From Microbacterium luteum (GTDB lineage: Bacteria; Actinomycetota; Actinomycetes; Actinomycetales; Microbacteriaceae), in the NCBI RefSeq assembly GCF_015277875.1, contig NZ_CP063814.1:248001-312000 (forward strand): a stretch of DNA of 64,000 nucleotides, written 5' to 3'. Under the pieces are notes generated by a model. It had not been told where the DNA came from, ran no database searches, and saw nothing but the letters and a program-made list of their open reading frames with translations. This document shows, piece after piece, positions 55,630 to 64,000 of the stretch (within the stretch, counting starts at the first letter, position 1; each line of letters starts with the position of its first letter). The position numbers and the translations under genes were made by a program.

Positions 55630-57339
55630 TCAGTCTTCGTCGTCCAGGCGGAGTTCCAGGCTCAGCTGATCGGCGTCGAGTTCGGCGAGCGCGTGGCGGA
55701 GCGCTGCGGTGCTGAAGCGTCCCGAGTGCGACATCTGCTCCAGGCGCCGGCGCATCACGTGAATGACGGCCAGGCGCAGTTCGAGCCGGTCAGCCAGGCG
55801 CGGAGCGCCGCCATCATCGGGCGGCTGCGCCATGCGCGGTCCCATCTCGGCGAGGAAGGAGTCGTCGAACGGCGTGCCGTCGCGGCGCTTCACGCGGGCG
55901 CCGGACACCGCGTCGGCCGCGGCCTCGCGCAGCTCGTCGTCGAGCGCATCCTGCTCCGATCGGGTCACCTGTTCGTCGACACGGGGCATGCGCAGCAGCT
56001 TCACGACGCTGGGAAGGGTGAGGCCCTGCAGCATGAGGCTCCCGACGGCGACGAGGAAGGCGACCAGCACCACGAGCGAGCGTTCGTCGGCGTCGCGGGG
56101 GAGCGTCTGCGCGGCCGCCAGCGTGACCACACCGCGCATGCCCGCCCAGACGATGACCGTGCCGTGCTTCCACCCGAGCGGAGAGGCGGCGTAGTAGTCC
56201 AGGTCGGCGTAGGCGCGGCCGATCCTCGCGCGGGCCTGGGCCACGCGCGAGCGGTGTCGCGGCGAGACCTCGGCTTCCGGCGGCGGGTCGGCAGGATGAA
56301 GGAGGTCGATCCGTGCGGTGAGCGCGTCCAGACGTGCGCGCTGGATCCGCCGCGCGCGCGAGCTCTGCAGACCCACGAGAAGCGCGACGTACACCGCGCG
56401 CACGGCCAGCACGATCGCCAGGGCGACGGCGGCGAGCGTGGCGGCCGTGCCCAGTCCGTCACCGGCGTTGTCGAGGAGCACGTCCTTCAGCTCCAGCCCC
56501 ATGAGCAGGAAGACGGCCCCCTCGAGCATCAGCTCGACCGTGCGCCAGTTCAGCTCGTCGGACAGGCGCTGTTCCGGCGTGAAGCGGCGGGCGGCCCCCT
56601 GACCGGTGACGATGCCGGCCACGACGGCGGCGACCAGGCCCGAACCGCCAAGCTCCTCGGTGGGGAGGTAGGCGAGGAACGGGACCGTGAACCCGACCGC
56701 GGTGTTCGCCGCTGAGTGCGAGATGAACGACCGCACGCGCAGGTTCACCCACCCGATGAGGCCGCCGATGACGACCGCGACGACCACGCCCCAGAGGAAG
56801 GACAGCGCGAACTCCCCGAAGTGGAGGGAGCCGACGCCGACCGCGGCGATCGCGGTGCGCAGGAGCACCAGCGAGGTGGCGTCGTTGAGCAGGCTCTCGC
56901 CTTCCAGCAGCGTCACGACGCGTCGTGAGATCCCCAGTCGCTTGGCGATCGCGGTGGCGACCGCGTCGGTGGGGCTGAGGATGGCGCCGAGCGCGAGAGC
57001 GAGGGGGAACCCGAGCCCGGGCAGAGCCCACAGGAAGAACAGGGCCAGCACGAACGAGCTGATGAGGACGAGCAGCACCGACAGGCCGGCGATCGGCCGC
57101 AGATCGCGACGGAACTCGATGGCCGGCAGGGAGACCGCGGCCGAGTACAGCAGCGGCGGGAGCACGCCGACGAGGATGATCTCGGGGTCCACCTCGACCA
57201 GCGGCACGAACGGCAGCATGCTCACGCCCAGTCCGATGGCGACGAGGATGAGGGGGCCGGCGATGCGCACCTTGGGGGCCACGGTCGTCGCGGCGGCGAT
57301 CACCACGATCGCGCCGACCGCGATGACGAGGATCTCCAC
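55630..57339 (-). CDS. Na+/H+ antiporter, CPA1 family
   Basis: This protein of about 569 residues starts at GTG 57339 (GGTGAG just upstream; GTG 57348 is possible). Twelve or so membrane segments span the first 430 residues, with AILSPTDAVATAIAKRLGI and LLEGESLLNDATSLVLL carrying the ion-binding Asp residues of NhaP/NHE exchangers and WAGMRGVVTLAAAQTLP in a late helix. The last 130 residues are a hydrophilic regulatory tail ending in an acidic ELRLDDED. It controls pH and sodium. It differs in sequence and tail from the antiporter at 35269-36537. Confidence 0.93.
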   Translation of the reverse strand: MEILVIAVGAIVVIAAATTVAPKVRIAGPLILVAIGLGVSMLPFVPLVEVDPEIILVGVLPPLLYSAAVSLPAIEFRRDLRPIAGLSVLLVLISSFVLALFFLWALPGLGFPLALALGAILSPTDAVATAIAKRLGISRRVVTLLEGESLLNDATSLVLLRTAIAAVGVGSLHFGEFALSFLWGVVVAVVIGGLIGWVNLRVRSFISHSAANTAVGFTVPFLAYLPTEELGGSGLVAAVVAGIVTGQGAARRFTPEQRLSDELNWRTVELMLEGAVFLLMGLELKDVLLDNAGDGLGTAATLAAVALAIVLAVRAVYVALLVGLQSSRARRIQRARLDALTARIDLLHPADPPPEAEVSPRHRSRVAQARARIGRAYADLDYYAASPLGWKHGTVIVWAGMRGVVTLAAAQTLPRDADERSLVVLVAFLVAVGSLMLQGLTLPSVVKLLRMPRVDEQVTRSEQDALDDELREAAADAVSGARVKRRDGTPFDDSFLAEMGPRMAQPPDDGGAPRLADRLELRLAVIHVMRRRLEQMSHSGRFSTAALRHALAELDADQLSLELRLDDED

Positions 57340-57464
57340 GCCGCTCACCGGCGCCGTCCAGGAGCGGACGCTTTCGTGCGCGACACGTGCATGCTGCGAG
57401 CCTATTCGCGCCGTGATCGTCTCGCCGCACCGCGGTAATGCGCGTCTCGCGGCCCCGCAGGCGC

Positions 57465-57470
57465 TAGCGT
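57465..57470 (+). promoter_or_regulatory. -10-like box TAGCGT upstream of the iminopeptidase gene
   Basis: TAGCGT lies exactly 6 nt before an in-frame ATG at 57477, which would give a leaderless, 29-residue-longer protein. If the downstream ATG with the strong ribosome-binding site is used, the mRNA has a leader of about 87 nt that can form a CCCCGGTCGTCGGGG hairpin. The rest of 57340-57563 is short promoter DNA. Confidence 0.55.
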
Positions 57471-57563
57471 GTGCGCATGGCGTTCGACAAAAGCCCCGGT
57501 CGTCGGGGCGAAGAGGCACCCGCGGGGGTCCCCGTCGCGCTCGCCGAGGGGAGGGGATCGGCC

Positions 57564-58541
57564 ATGAACGAACACCTCGACGACATCCTCTATCCCGAGA
57601 TCGAGCCGTACGCGACCGGCGAACTGATCGCGGGCGAGGGCAATCGCCTCTACTACGAGCAGTGCGGAAACCCCGAGGGCAAGCCGGTCGTGTTCTTGCA
57701 CGGTGGTCCCGGCGCCGGCACGTCGTCGTGGCACCGCCGCTTCTTCGATCCCGAGCGCTATCGCATCATCCTGCTCGACCAGCGCGGATGTGGCCGTTCG
57801 ACGCCGCACGCGGCCGATGTGGAGGGCGACCTGCGCCACAACACGACGTGGCACCTGGTCGCCGACCTGGAGCTGCTCCGGCGCAATCTCGGTATCGAGA
57901 CCTGGATGGTCTTCGGCGGGTCCTGGGGGAGCGCCCTCGCCCTCGCCTACGCCGAGACCCATCCCGACGCGGTGTCCGAGATCGTTCTGCGGGGGATCTT
58001 CACGCTCCGCGCCCACGAGCTCGAGTGGTTTTACGAGGGCGGTGCGTCGGCGATCTTCCCCGATCGGTGGGAGAAGTTCCTCGGTCCGATCCCGGTGCTC
58101 GAACGCGGGCGCATGATCGAGGCGTACCACCGCCGCCTGGTCGACCCCGATCCGGCCGTGCACGTGCCGGCTGCCGTCGCGTGGACGACGTGGGAGGCAT
58201 CCACCCTCACCCTGCTCCCGGACGACGACCTCGTGCAGGCGATGACCGATCCGCGGGCGGCGACCGCGTTCGCGCGCATCGAGAACCATTACTTCCTGCA
58301 CCGCGGCTTCTTCGACGAGGGGCAGCTCATCGCCAACGTCGACGCGATCCGCGGCATCCCCGCCGTGATCGTGCAGGGGCGTTACGACGTGTGCACTCCG
58401 CCGATGACGGCGTGGGACCTGCACCGGGCGTGGCCGGAGGCCGAGTTCGTGATGGTTCCCGACGCCGGACACGCCGCGTCGGAGCCGGGCATCGCGCGCG
58501 CTCTGCGCGACGCCGCCGACCGCTTCGTCGCCGAGGGCTGA
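57564..58541 (+). CDS. pip: Proline iminopeptidase
   Basis: This 325-residue alpha/beta hydrolase removes N-terminal proline. Starting at ATG 57564 (strong GAGGGGAGGGG upstream) it begins MNEHLDDILYPEIEPYATGE, as is usual for the family; the upstream in-frame extension has unusual codons. The oxyanion motif HGGPG is at 46-50, nucleophile Ser120 in GGSWGS, and the acid and base are in VQGRYDVCTPP and DAGHAASE. It is convergent with the aldehyde dehydrogenase gene, 7 nt away. Confidence 0.93.
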   Translation: MNEHLDDILYPEIEPYATGELIAGEGNRLYYEQCGNPEGKPVVFLHGGPGAGTSSWHRRFFDPERYRIILLDQRGCGRSTPHAADVEGDLRHNTTWHLVADLELLRRNLGIETWMVFGGSWGSALALAYAETHPDAVSEIVLRGIFTLRAHELEWFYEGGASAIFPDRWEKFLGPIPVLERGRMIEAYHRRLVDPDPAVHVPAAVAWTTWEASTLTLLPDDDLVQAMTDPRAATAFARIENHYFLHRGFFDEGQLIANVDAIRGIPAVIVQGRYDVCTPPMTAWDLHRAWPEAEFVMVPDAGHAASEPGIARALRDAADRFVAEG

Positions 58542-58548
58542 CGAGCGC

Positions 58549-60285
58549 TCAGGCGCGAAACGCCCGCCAGAGCGTCGGGATGAGGGCCCGCAGGCCGCCG
58601 CCGGCGCGGTAGCGCGTGAGGCCGGCGCTGACCGATGCCCCCGTGCGCGCCGTGACGAACCACGGTGGCGTGGGCAGGAGGGAGAACCGGCCACGCGACC
58701 CGGCGCGCAGCGCGAGGAGCGAGCGCGGAAACGGGCGGAAGGGGCCGCGCACGACCGCACGGTCGATGCGGTCGAGCAGGAGGGCGTTGTGCACGACGCC
58801 GATCCCGCTCGGCGCGTCGGAGAGCGTGCCGCCGGGATACGCGCCCCACGGCAGCGCCGGCGTCAGGAAGCCGATCGCGGTCCACGCGTTGACCGCGATC
58901 GTGCCGTAGCGCAGTCGCTCGAGGGTGTGCTCGAAGCCGTCGGCGAGGCGTGTCTGCTCCACGGGATCGATGAGGACGTTCGCTCCCAAGGTTCCGATGA
59001 GGTGCTCGTTCGCGTAGTCGACCGCGGCGTCGACGAACGCCTGGCCGGTGCCCGGGAGCGAGACCACCCCGAGTACGGGGGCGAACTGCTCGACGACCTC
59101 GAGGTCGTGGTCGCCGGCGTCGATCTCGATGACGGCCCGCCGGCCGCCGTCACTCCACGCGGCGTCGGGGTGCGCGGCGCGCACCGCGCTCAGGCGGTCG
59201 CTCGACCCCGGGTACCAGACCTCGCGCGAGGGCGTGGCTGCCATCGCACGACGCAGGTGGCCGAGGAACGCCTCGCGCTGCGGCCAGTCTCGGCTCACGA
59301 CGACGACCTGGCCCGCGACGCAGTTGTGTCCGGCGTTCTGCAGCCGCATGGTCGCGACGTGCTCGGCTTGGAAGGCGAGGTCGGCCTCGGTCCAGGGGCC
59401 GGGCACGACGATCACCGGGGACACGCCACCCAGCTCGGCGGTGATCGGCTTCGTCAGCAGCGGCTCGTCGGCCGCCTTGCGACGGACGGCATCGTCTCCG
59501 GATCCCCACACGATCGCGTCGAACGTGCGCTCCGAGCCGGTGATGTGCACGTGGTCGATGCGCTCATGGCGTGAGAGGTAGGCGCCCACCTCGCCACCGC
59601 CCCGCACGATGCGCAGCAGACCGGCCTCCACGAGCGGGGCGAGTGCGCGCTCGAAGACCGGCACGAGCGCATCCTGCGTGGGGTTCACCTTCAGCAGCGA
59701 CACCCGGTTGTGAGCGATCAGCTCGGTGAGCACATCGGCGACGGGGATCGACGTCACGTTGCCGGCGCCGAGCACGAGGCCCACGCCGCCCGAGGCCGCC
59801 GGGGTGCGCTGGCCGAGCCCGGCGGCGGCTCGGGCACGCGCGACGGTGACGTCGCGGTCGAACCACACCTCGCCGGTGAATCCCGACGCGATGATCCGAT
59901 CCGACGCGTCGCCGGGGAACACCCGCGCCCGCACCCGGCCGTCGGCGGTGACGTCCATCGGCACCCCGTCGAGGGGATTTCCGCCGCGCGCGAGGTTCCG
60001 CATCGTGCGGGCCAGCCACTCGGTCGAGACGAGGGTCATGTACGGACCCGTGAACCACTCCTCGCCGCGAAGGGGATGGCCGGGCGGCAGACTCTTCGAG
60101 ACAGCCGCCGCGTCGGCCCATTCCTCACTCACCGCGGCGGTGCTCGCGTGGATGCTCTCCAGGAGCGTCGCCCGCTGATCGAGCGAGAGCCGCGTCCACA
60201 GCCGCGCGCCGCGGTGCAGTGCGTCGATGTCGGCGTCGAGTGCCTCGCGGGTGTCGGCGGCGAGGTCGATGGGCGCGGTTGTCAC
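58549..60285 (-). CDS. Aldehyde dehydrogenase family protein with C-terminal extension
   Basis: This 578-residue protein starts at GTG 60285 with GGGAGGA. The NAD-binding region has LKVNPTQDAL, catalytic Glu in ITAELGGVSP, and the nucleophile Cys in QNAGHNCVAGQVVV. It is about 80 residues longer than a typical aldehyde dehydrogenase; the extra C-terminal part (from about residue 500) is rich in Arg/Pro (FRPFPRSLLALRAGSRG). It is the last gene of the operon with kynureninase, 16 nt behind it. The substrate is unknown; a role in aromatic amino acid degradation is inferred from context only. Confidence 0.87.
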   Translation of the reverse strand: MTTAPIDLAADTREALDADIDALHRGARLWTRLSLDQRATLLESIHASTAAVSEEWADAAAVSKSLPPGHPLRGEEWFTGPYMTLVSTEWLARTMRNLARGGNPLDGVPMDVTADGRVRARVFPGDASDRIIASGFTGEVWFDRDVTVARARAAAGLGQRTPAASGGVGLVLGAGNVTSIPVADVLTELIAHNRVSLLKVNPTQDALVPVFERALAPLVEAGLLRIVRGGGEVGAYLSRHERIDHVHITGSERTFDAIVWGSGDDAVRRKAADEPLLTKPITAELGGVSPVIVVPGPWTEADLAFQAEHVATMRLQNAGHNCVAGQVVVVSRDWPQREAFLGHLRRAMAATPSREVWYPGSSDRLSAVRAAHPDAAWSDGGRRAVIEIDAGDHDLEVVEQFAPVLGVVSLPGTGQAFVDAAVDYANEHLIGTLGANVLIDPVEQTRLADGFEHTLERLRYGTIAVNAWTAIGFLTPALPWGAYPGGTLSDAPSGIGVVHNALLLDRIDRAVVRGPFRPFPRSLLALRAGSRGRFSLLPTPPWFVTARTGASVSAGLTRYRAGGGLRALIPTLWRAFRA

Positions 60286-60301
60286 GGGGTTCCTCCCGGG
60301 G

Positions 60302-61546
60302 TCAGTCGGCCGGGATGAGGCGAAGGAGCGTGTCGCGCACGGCCAGCAGTCCGGTCAGCGTCTCGGCGAACGACGTCGACAGCGGAGACAGGCCGATGCG
60401 CAGTCCGTCGGGGTCGCGGTAGTCGGGGATCACATCTCGCCGCCAGAGCGCTGCGGTCACCTGTCTCATGAGCGGATGCCGCAGCGTCACGTGGCCGCCG
60501 CGCGAGGCGGCTTCGATCGGCGACGCGACCTCGACGCCGAGCGGGGCGAGTTCCGCCACGACGACCTCGAGTGCGAACGTCGTGAGCTCGATCGACTTCT
60601 CGCGGATCGCCGGCATCCCGGCATCGTCGATGAGGGCCAGCGTGTCCTCGATCGCGAGCATCCCGAGGATCGGCGGCGTGCCCGACAGGAATCGCCGCAT
60701 GCCGTCGGCGGGGCGATACTCGGGCCCCATCGCGAAGACGTCGGCGGCGCCCATCCACCCCTGGACCGGTTGGGTGAGCGAGGCGTGGTGTCGGTTCGCC
60801 ACGTAGGCGAACGCGGGCGAGCCCGGACCGCCGTTGAGGTACTTGTACGTGCAGCCGACGGCGGCGTCGAATCGCCAGGTATCGGCATGGATCGGCACCG
60901 AGCCCACCGAATGCGACAGGTCCCAGACGGTGAGGGCGCCGGCGGCGTGCACGATCTCGGTGATGCGCGCCGCGTCGGCGAGGTGCCCGGAGCGGTACGC
61001 GACGTGGCTGACCACGACGACCGCGGTGGTCTCGCCGACGGCGGCGGCGACACCCTCGGCGGTGACGCCGCCGGCGCGGTCGACGTCGATCCAGCGCACG
61101 CGCGCACCCCGCTCGGCGGCGATTCCTTCGACGACGTAGCGATCGGTGGGGAAGTCGTCCGTTCCCACCACGATCTCCACACGGGCGGAATCCCGAGCCA
61201 TCTGAGCCTCGAGGGCCGCCCGGATCAGCTTGTAGAGCAGCACGGTGGTGGAGTCGCCGACCACGGTCTGCCCGGGAGCGGCGCCCAGCGCGATCCGGCC
61301 GATCTCGTCGCCGATCGCGAACGGCAGGTCAATCCACGACTCGTCCCAGCCCCGGATGAGCCGACCGCCCCACTCGTCGCGGACGAACCGCTCCAGGCGC
61401 CCCGCCGTCGACGTGAGGGGCCGGCCCAGGGAGTTGCCGTCGAAGTACACCAGCGGGGTGTCCGCACCGACGAACAGGTCGCGGAATCCCCGCAGCGGGT
61501 CCGCGGTGTCGAGGGCGTCGGCCGTGGCCGCCAGGTCAGGGTTCAT
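60302..61546 (-). CDS. kynU: Kynureninase
   Basis: This 414-residue PLP enzyme cleaves kynurenine to anthranilate and alanine. Features include VYFDGNSLGRP near the N-terminus, WGGRLIRGWDESWIDLP, VWDLSHSVGSVPI and the Lys-containing CTYKYLNGGPGSPAF. Its ATG lies 11 nt inside the end of the upstream amidohydrolase gene, indicating tight coupling. No tryptophan dioxygenase gene is visible in this window. Confidence 0.95.
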   Translation of the reverse strand: MNPDLAATADALDTADPLRGFRDLFVGADTPLVYFDGNSLGRPLTSTAGRLERFVRDEWGGRLIRGWDESWIDLPFAIGDEIGRIALGAAPGQTVVGDSTTVLLYKLIRAALEAQMARDSARVEIVVGTDDFPTDRYVVEGIAAERGARVRWIDVDRAGGVTAEGVAAAVGETTAVVVVSHVAYRSGHLADAARITEIVHAAGALTVWDLSHSVGSVPIHADTWRFDAAVGCTYKYLNGGPGSPAFAYVANRHHASLTQPVQGWMGAADVFAMGPEYRPADGMRRFLSGTPPILGMLAIEDTLALIDDAGMPAIREKSIELTTFALEVVVAELAPLGVEVASPIEAASRGGHVTLRHPLMRQVTAALWRRDVIPDYRDPDGLRIGLSPLSTSFAETLTGLLAVRDTLLRLIPAD

Positions 61547-62519
61547 CGCGGCTGATCTCATCGATCGGCACCGTCGAGGCCGTCGCGAGCCACGCGCCGA
61601 GGTCGCGCTCGTCGCCGGGCGGACGGCCGGGAACGAAGGTGCACACGCCCGGGACCGCATCCGGGAACGGCCACGGGTCGGCGAGCGCCGCCACGACCGC
61701 AGCGGCGTTGAATCCCGCCGCCACGAGGGCGGAGATCTCGCGGGGGTCGACGCCCACGGGCAGATCGCCGTTCCCGAGATCGGTGCCGTAGAGTGTGCGG
61801 CCGCCGGCGGCGTGGAATCTCGCGAGGTTCGTCTCCGCCGTGCGGGCGAGATCCGGTGTGTCGCGGTGGATGTCGAGCGTCGAGATCCAGATCTGTTCCG
61901 TCGTGACCGCGCGGGCGATGTCGGCCTCGTCGAGGATTTCGGTGAAGGGGGTGTGGGCCAGGGCGTCGATGCCGGCATCGAGCGCCCGTGCGAACATGCC
62001 CGTTCCCTGCACGTGAGCGACGACCGGCACGCCGCGGTCATGGGCGTGCGCCACGATCGCCTCGAGGACCGGGGGCTCCGGAGTCGGACCCGCCTCGGCG
62101 TTCAGGGCCACCTTGATCACGCACGCACCGCACTCGATCTGCTCGTCGACCGCCGTCGCCGCGCCCCCGGCGACACCGGGATGCCGCGACGGGTCCGTGA
62201 CGTGGCGCACGATGGCGTCGGGTGCCCAGGGGCGTCCGGTCGGATAACCCCCCGGGGTGGTGAGGAAGGCGCCCGCGTATGCGGGTCGCGGCACGGCGTG
62301 CGGATCGCGGCGAGCGAGGGCGTAGGGGTCGCCGCCGAGGTCGACGACGCCGGCGATCCCCCGCGCGGCGAGGGCGTGCTCGGCGAAGAGGGCGAGATGC
62401 ACGTGGTGGTCGGTGAACGCGGGGAGCACGACGCCGTGTTCCCCCGTGAGGGCGAGATGGCCGACGTCGGCTCGCGGACCGAAGCGGGCGGCGATCACCG
62501 CGGGGTCGAGGTTCGTCAT
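61536..62519 (-). CDS. Amidohydrolase family protein
   Basis: This 327-residue protein starts at ATG 62519 with GAAGGAGA. The metal-binding motif H-x-H appears in FTDHHVHLALF, further His residues in VPVVAHVQGTGM and IDALAHTPF, and Asp in LYGTDLGNGD, fitting the amidohydrolase TIM-barrel. It is the first gene of the operon with kynureninase and the aldehyde dehydrogenase. It could act on a formylated or cyclic tryptophan-derived compound, but that is inference from its neighbours. Confidence 0.85.
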   Translation of the reverse strand: MTNLDPAVIAARFGPRADVGHLALTGEHGVVLPAFTDHHVHLALFAEHALAARGIAGVVDLGGDPYALARRDPHAVPRPAYAGAFLTTPGGYPTGRPWAPDAIVRHVTDPSRHPGVAGGAATAVDEQIECGACVIKVALNAEAGPTPEPPVLEAIVAHAHDRGVPVVAHVQGTGMFARALDAGIDALAHTPFTEILDEADIARAVTTEQIWISTLDIHRDTPDLARTAETNLARFHAAGGRTLYGTDLGNGDLPVGVDPREISALVAAGFNAAAVVAALADPWPFPDAVPGVCTFVPGRPPGDERDLGAWLATASTVPIDEISRDEP

Positions 62520-62586
62520 GGCCGTCTCCTTCGGCTTCAGGCTACGCTCCACGCTCGCCGGCGCGCATCCGCCCACCGCCCATCAC

Positions 62587-62651
62587 GAGAAACGCCGAAC
62601 GCCGCGAGAAACACCGCAATGCGTGGTGTCCCGCGGCGTTCCGCGTTTGTC
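62587..62651. repeat. Long palindrome, copy 2 of the dispersed element
   Basis: A 31-bp imperfect stem (about six mismatches) is formed by GAGAAACGCCGAACGCCGCG and following bases pairing with 62621-62651, around an AAT centre. The core 62604-62635 is almost the reverse complement of 12961-12992. It lies between two minus-strand genes. Confidence 0.75.
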
Positions 62652-62674
62652 GGCGGAGATCGCGACGCCCGCGC

Positions 62675-62941
62675 TCAGATGAGGGAGAGCTCGCGGAGCT
62701 TGGCCTCGACGTCGGCGTTGGTCGGCTCGACGTGGTGGGACGCGTCGGGGTAGACCACGACGGGGATGTTGGTGCGACCCGAGATGTCGCGAGCGACCTC
62801 CGCGGCGTCGGGCGTCGCGACGAGGTCGACGTAGGTGTACTCGACGCCGAGGCCGTCGAGCTGCGCCTTCGTGCGGATGCAGTCGCGGCACCAGTCGGCG
62901 CCGAACATCGTGATCGTGGCGGAATCGAGGGGAGAAGTCAT
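62675..62941 (-). CDS. Glutaredoxin/mycoredoxin-like protein
   Basis: This 88-residue thioredoxin-fold protein has the redox motif Cys-Arg-Asp-Cys in MFGADWCRDCIRTKAQL and the cis-Pro segment in RTNIPVVVYPD. The tryptophan before the first Cys and the length match actinobacterial mycoredoxins, which reduce mixed disulfides with mycothiol; their usual motif is CGYC-type, so the assignment is by fold and lineage. The ATG at 62941 is 7 nt after TACGCT (complement of 62949-62954), suggesting a leaderless mRNA. Confidence 0.87.
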   Translation of the reverse strand: MTSPLDSATITMFGADWCRDCIRTKAQLDGLGVEYTYVDLVATPDAAEVARDISGRTNIPVVVYPDASHHVEPTNADVEAKLRELSLI

Positions 62942-63001
62942 GGCATCCAGCGTAATCGCGCGGCACCGCCGCGGCGCCGGTCGTGGGACGATGGACGTCG
63001 G

Positions 63002-64000
63002 ATGCAGCTCTCGATCATCGTGCCGACCTTCAACGAGGCCCCCAACATGGCGGAACTCGTGGGGCGCATCGAGCATGCCGTCCAGGGAATCGACGCGGAG
63101 ATCATCGTCGTCGACGACAGCACGGACGACACCCCCGAGGTGGTGCGCGCGCTCGCCGGGACGACCAGCGTGCCGCTGCGCATCATCCACCGTGACGAGC
63201 GAACCGGCGGACTCGGCGGTGCCGTCGTCGAGGGATTCGCCGCGGCCCGGTCGGATGCGTGTCTCGTGATGGACGCCGACCTGCAGCATCCGCCCGAGGA
63301 CATCCCGGCGCTGTGGGAGAGGTTCTCGGCGGGGGATGCCGATGTCGTCGTCGCCTCGCGATACCACGCGGGTCAGGCCGATGCCGGCTTCGCCGACAAG
63401 ACCCGCGTGCTGGTGTCGAAGGTGTCGACAGCGGTGACGAAATCGATGTTCCCGGTGCGGCTGCGGGATGTCTCCGACCCGATGACGGGGTTCTTCGTGC
63501 TGGATCGGCGCGCGATCGAGGCGGACACGCTGCGTCCGCGCGGGTTCAAGATCCTGCTGGAGATCCTCGCCCGCAAGCCCCTGCGCGTGGCGGAGGTGCC
63601 CTTCACCTTCGCCGACCGGCACGCGGGCGACTCCAAAGCGTCGGTGCGTCAGGGCATCCACTTCCTCTCGCAGCTGACGGCGCTGCGCTTCGGCAAGATG
63701 TCGCTGTTCGCCGTCATCGGCGGACTCGGCGCGATCGCGAACCTCGCGATCGTCTGGGCGCTGACGGCGCTCGGCGTCGACTACCTCATCGCCGCGATCG
63801 TCGCCGCGGAGGCGACGATCATCGGCAACTTCCTGCTCATGGAGCGCTTCGTCTTCCAGGACATGAAGGGCGCCGCATCGGGCGGATGGGTGCGCTTCGC
63901 GAAGTCGTTCGGCTTCAACAACGCCGAGGCGATCGTGCGCATCCCCCTCGTCGCCCTGCTGGTGGAGACCGGGCACGTCTCCGCGGTGCTGGCCACGGCG
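63002..64000 (+). CDS. GT2 glycosyltransferase fused to a GtrA-like domain, 3' end outside window
   Basis: The frame starts at ATG 63002 and runs open to the window edge, giving at least 333 residues. The N-terminal domain is of the dolichyl-phosphate mannosyltransferase (DPM1/GT2) type: MQLSIIVPTFNEAPNMAEL, IIVVDDSTDDT, and DADLQHPPE, the DxD donor-binding site, followed by SDPMTGFFVLDR and the basic RHAGDSKASVRQG. From about residue 235 a GtrA-like four-helix membrane domain begins (MSLFAVIGGLGAIANL, then FVFQDMKGA). It probably transfers mannose or glucose to polyprenyl phosphate for cell-envelope glycan assembly. Confidence 0.92.
   Translation, partial: MQLSIIVPTFNEAPNMAELVGRIEHAVQGIDAEIIVVDDSTDDTPEVVRALAGTTSVPLRIIHRDERTGGLGGAVVEGFAAARSDACLVMDADLQHPPEDIPALWERFSAGDADVVVASRYHAGQADAGFADKTRVLVSKVSTAVTKSMFPVRLRDVSDPMTGFFVLDRRAIEADTLRPRGFKILLEILARKPLRVAEVPFTFADRHAGDSKASVRQGIHFLSQLTALRFGKMSLFAVIGGLGAIANLAIVWALTALGVDYLIAAIVAAEATIIGNFLLMERFVFQDMKGAASGGWVRFAKSFGFNNAEAIVRIPLVALLVETGHVSAVLATA

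Overview
The window is about 70% GC and densely coded on both strands. Its gene content is that of an actinobacterium of the Microbacteriaceae, probably Microbacterium or a close relative. Supporting this are the HtaA-type heme proteins, the DUF3073 protein, the Rv2578c-type radical SAM protein, the DUF3516 helicase, the mycoredoxin-like protein, and the many GTG starts that sit 6-7 nt behind a TANNNT box, as expected of leaderless mRNAs. The assignment rests on gene content only. No rRNA, convincing tRNA, CRISPR array, insertion sequence or prophage is visible.

Layout. 1-6200 is a heme acquisition locus: an HtaA protein cut by the left edge, an hmuT-hmuU-hmuV ABC importer, and a second, large HtaA protein with its own promoter carrying two DtxR/IdeR-like iron boxes. 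6300-12900 holds two small paralogous membrane proteins, an unknown gene, purM-purF, DUF3073, a universal stress protein, and a PadR-DUF4097 operon with a paired operator. 13000-16500 holds a TipA-like MerR regulator with an internal second start, a tiny membrane protein, a Rho-N/SAP-like protein next to topoisomerase IB, and a paired fluoride channel (two crcB). 16500-25900 holds an RND permease, a membrane protein, a DEAD-box RNA helicase with a repetitive Arg/Asp/Gly-rich arm, a radical SAM protein and a VanY-like carboxypeptidase. 26000-30800 holds an acyl-CoA dehydrogenase with a TetR regulator, and a Gfo/Idh/MocA dehydrogenase with a sugar-phosphate isomerase/epimerase.

30800-37300 is the most unusual block. 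One tightly overlapping minus-strand operon encodes a fused double ECF ATPase, an EcfT transmembrane protein, a siderophore-interacting flavin reductase and a YkoE-like substrate-binding (S) component. An iron-box-like site lies upstream of it. A second S-component paralogue lies 2 kb away, beyond a cation/proton antiporter gene that is flanked by two near-identical inverted 80-bp palindromic elements. I infer an ECF-type uptake system for an iron complex, heme or siderophore that is separate from hmuTUV.

37400-55600 holds a large secreted subtilase, a pirin and GNAT pair, a Ski2-like DUF3516 helicase, DUF1697, RecQ, a GH3 enzyme, an acyl-CoA oxidase-like protein, 3-methyladenine glycosylase I, a UvrA-like ATPase and a resolvase-fold protein. 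55600-64000 holds a second cation/proton antiporter, a proline iminopeptidase, an amidohydrolase-kynureninase-aldehyde dehydrogenase operon, a mycoredoxin-like protein and a GT2-GtrA glycosyltransferase cut by the right edge.

Intergenic regions are short. Several contain long, unlike palindromes: some are bidirectional terminators between convergent genes, and others look like REP-type repeats. The only non-coding stretches approaching 300 bp are 12853-13130, 21229-21509 and 34984-35268, and each is described in the features.
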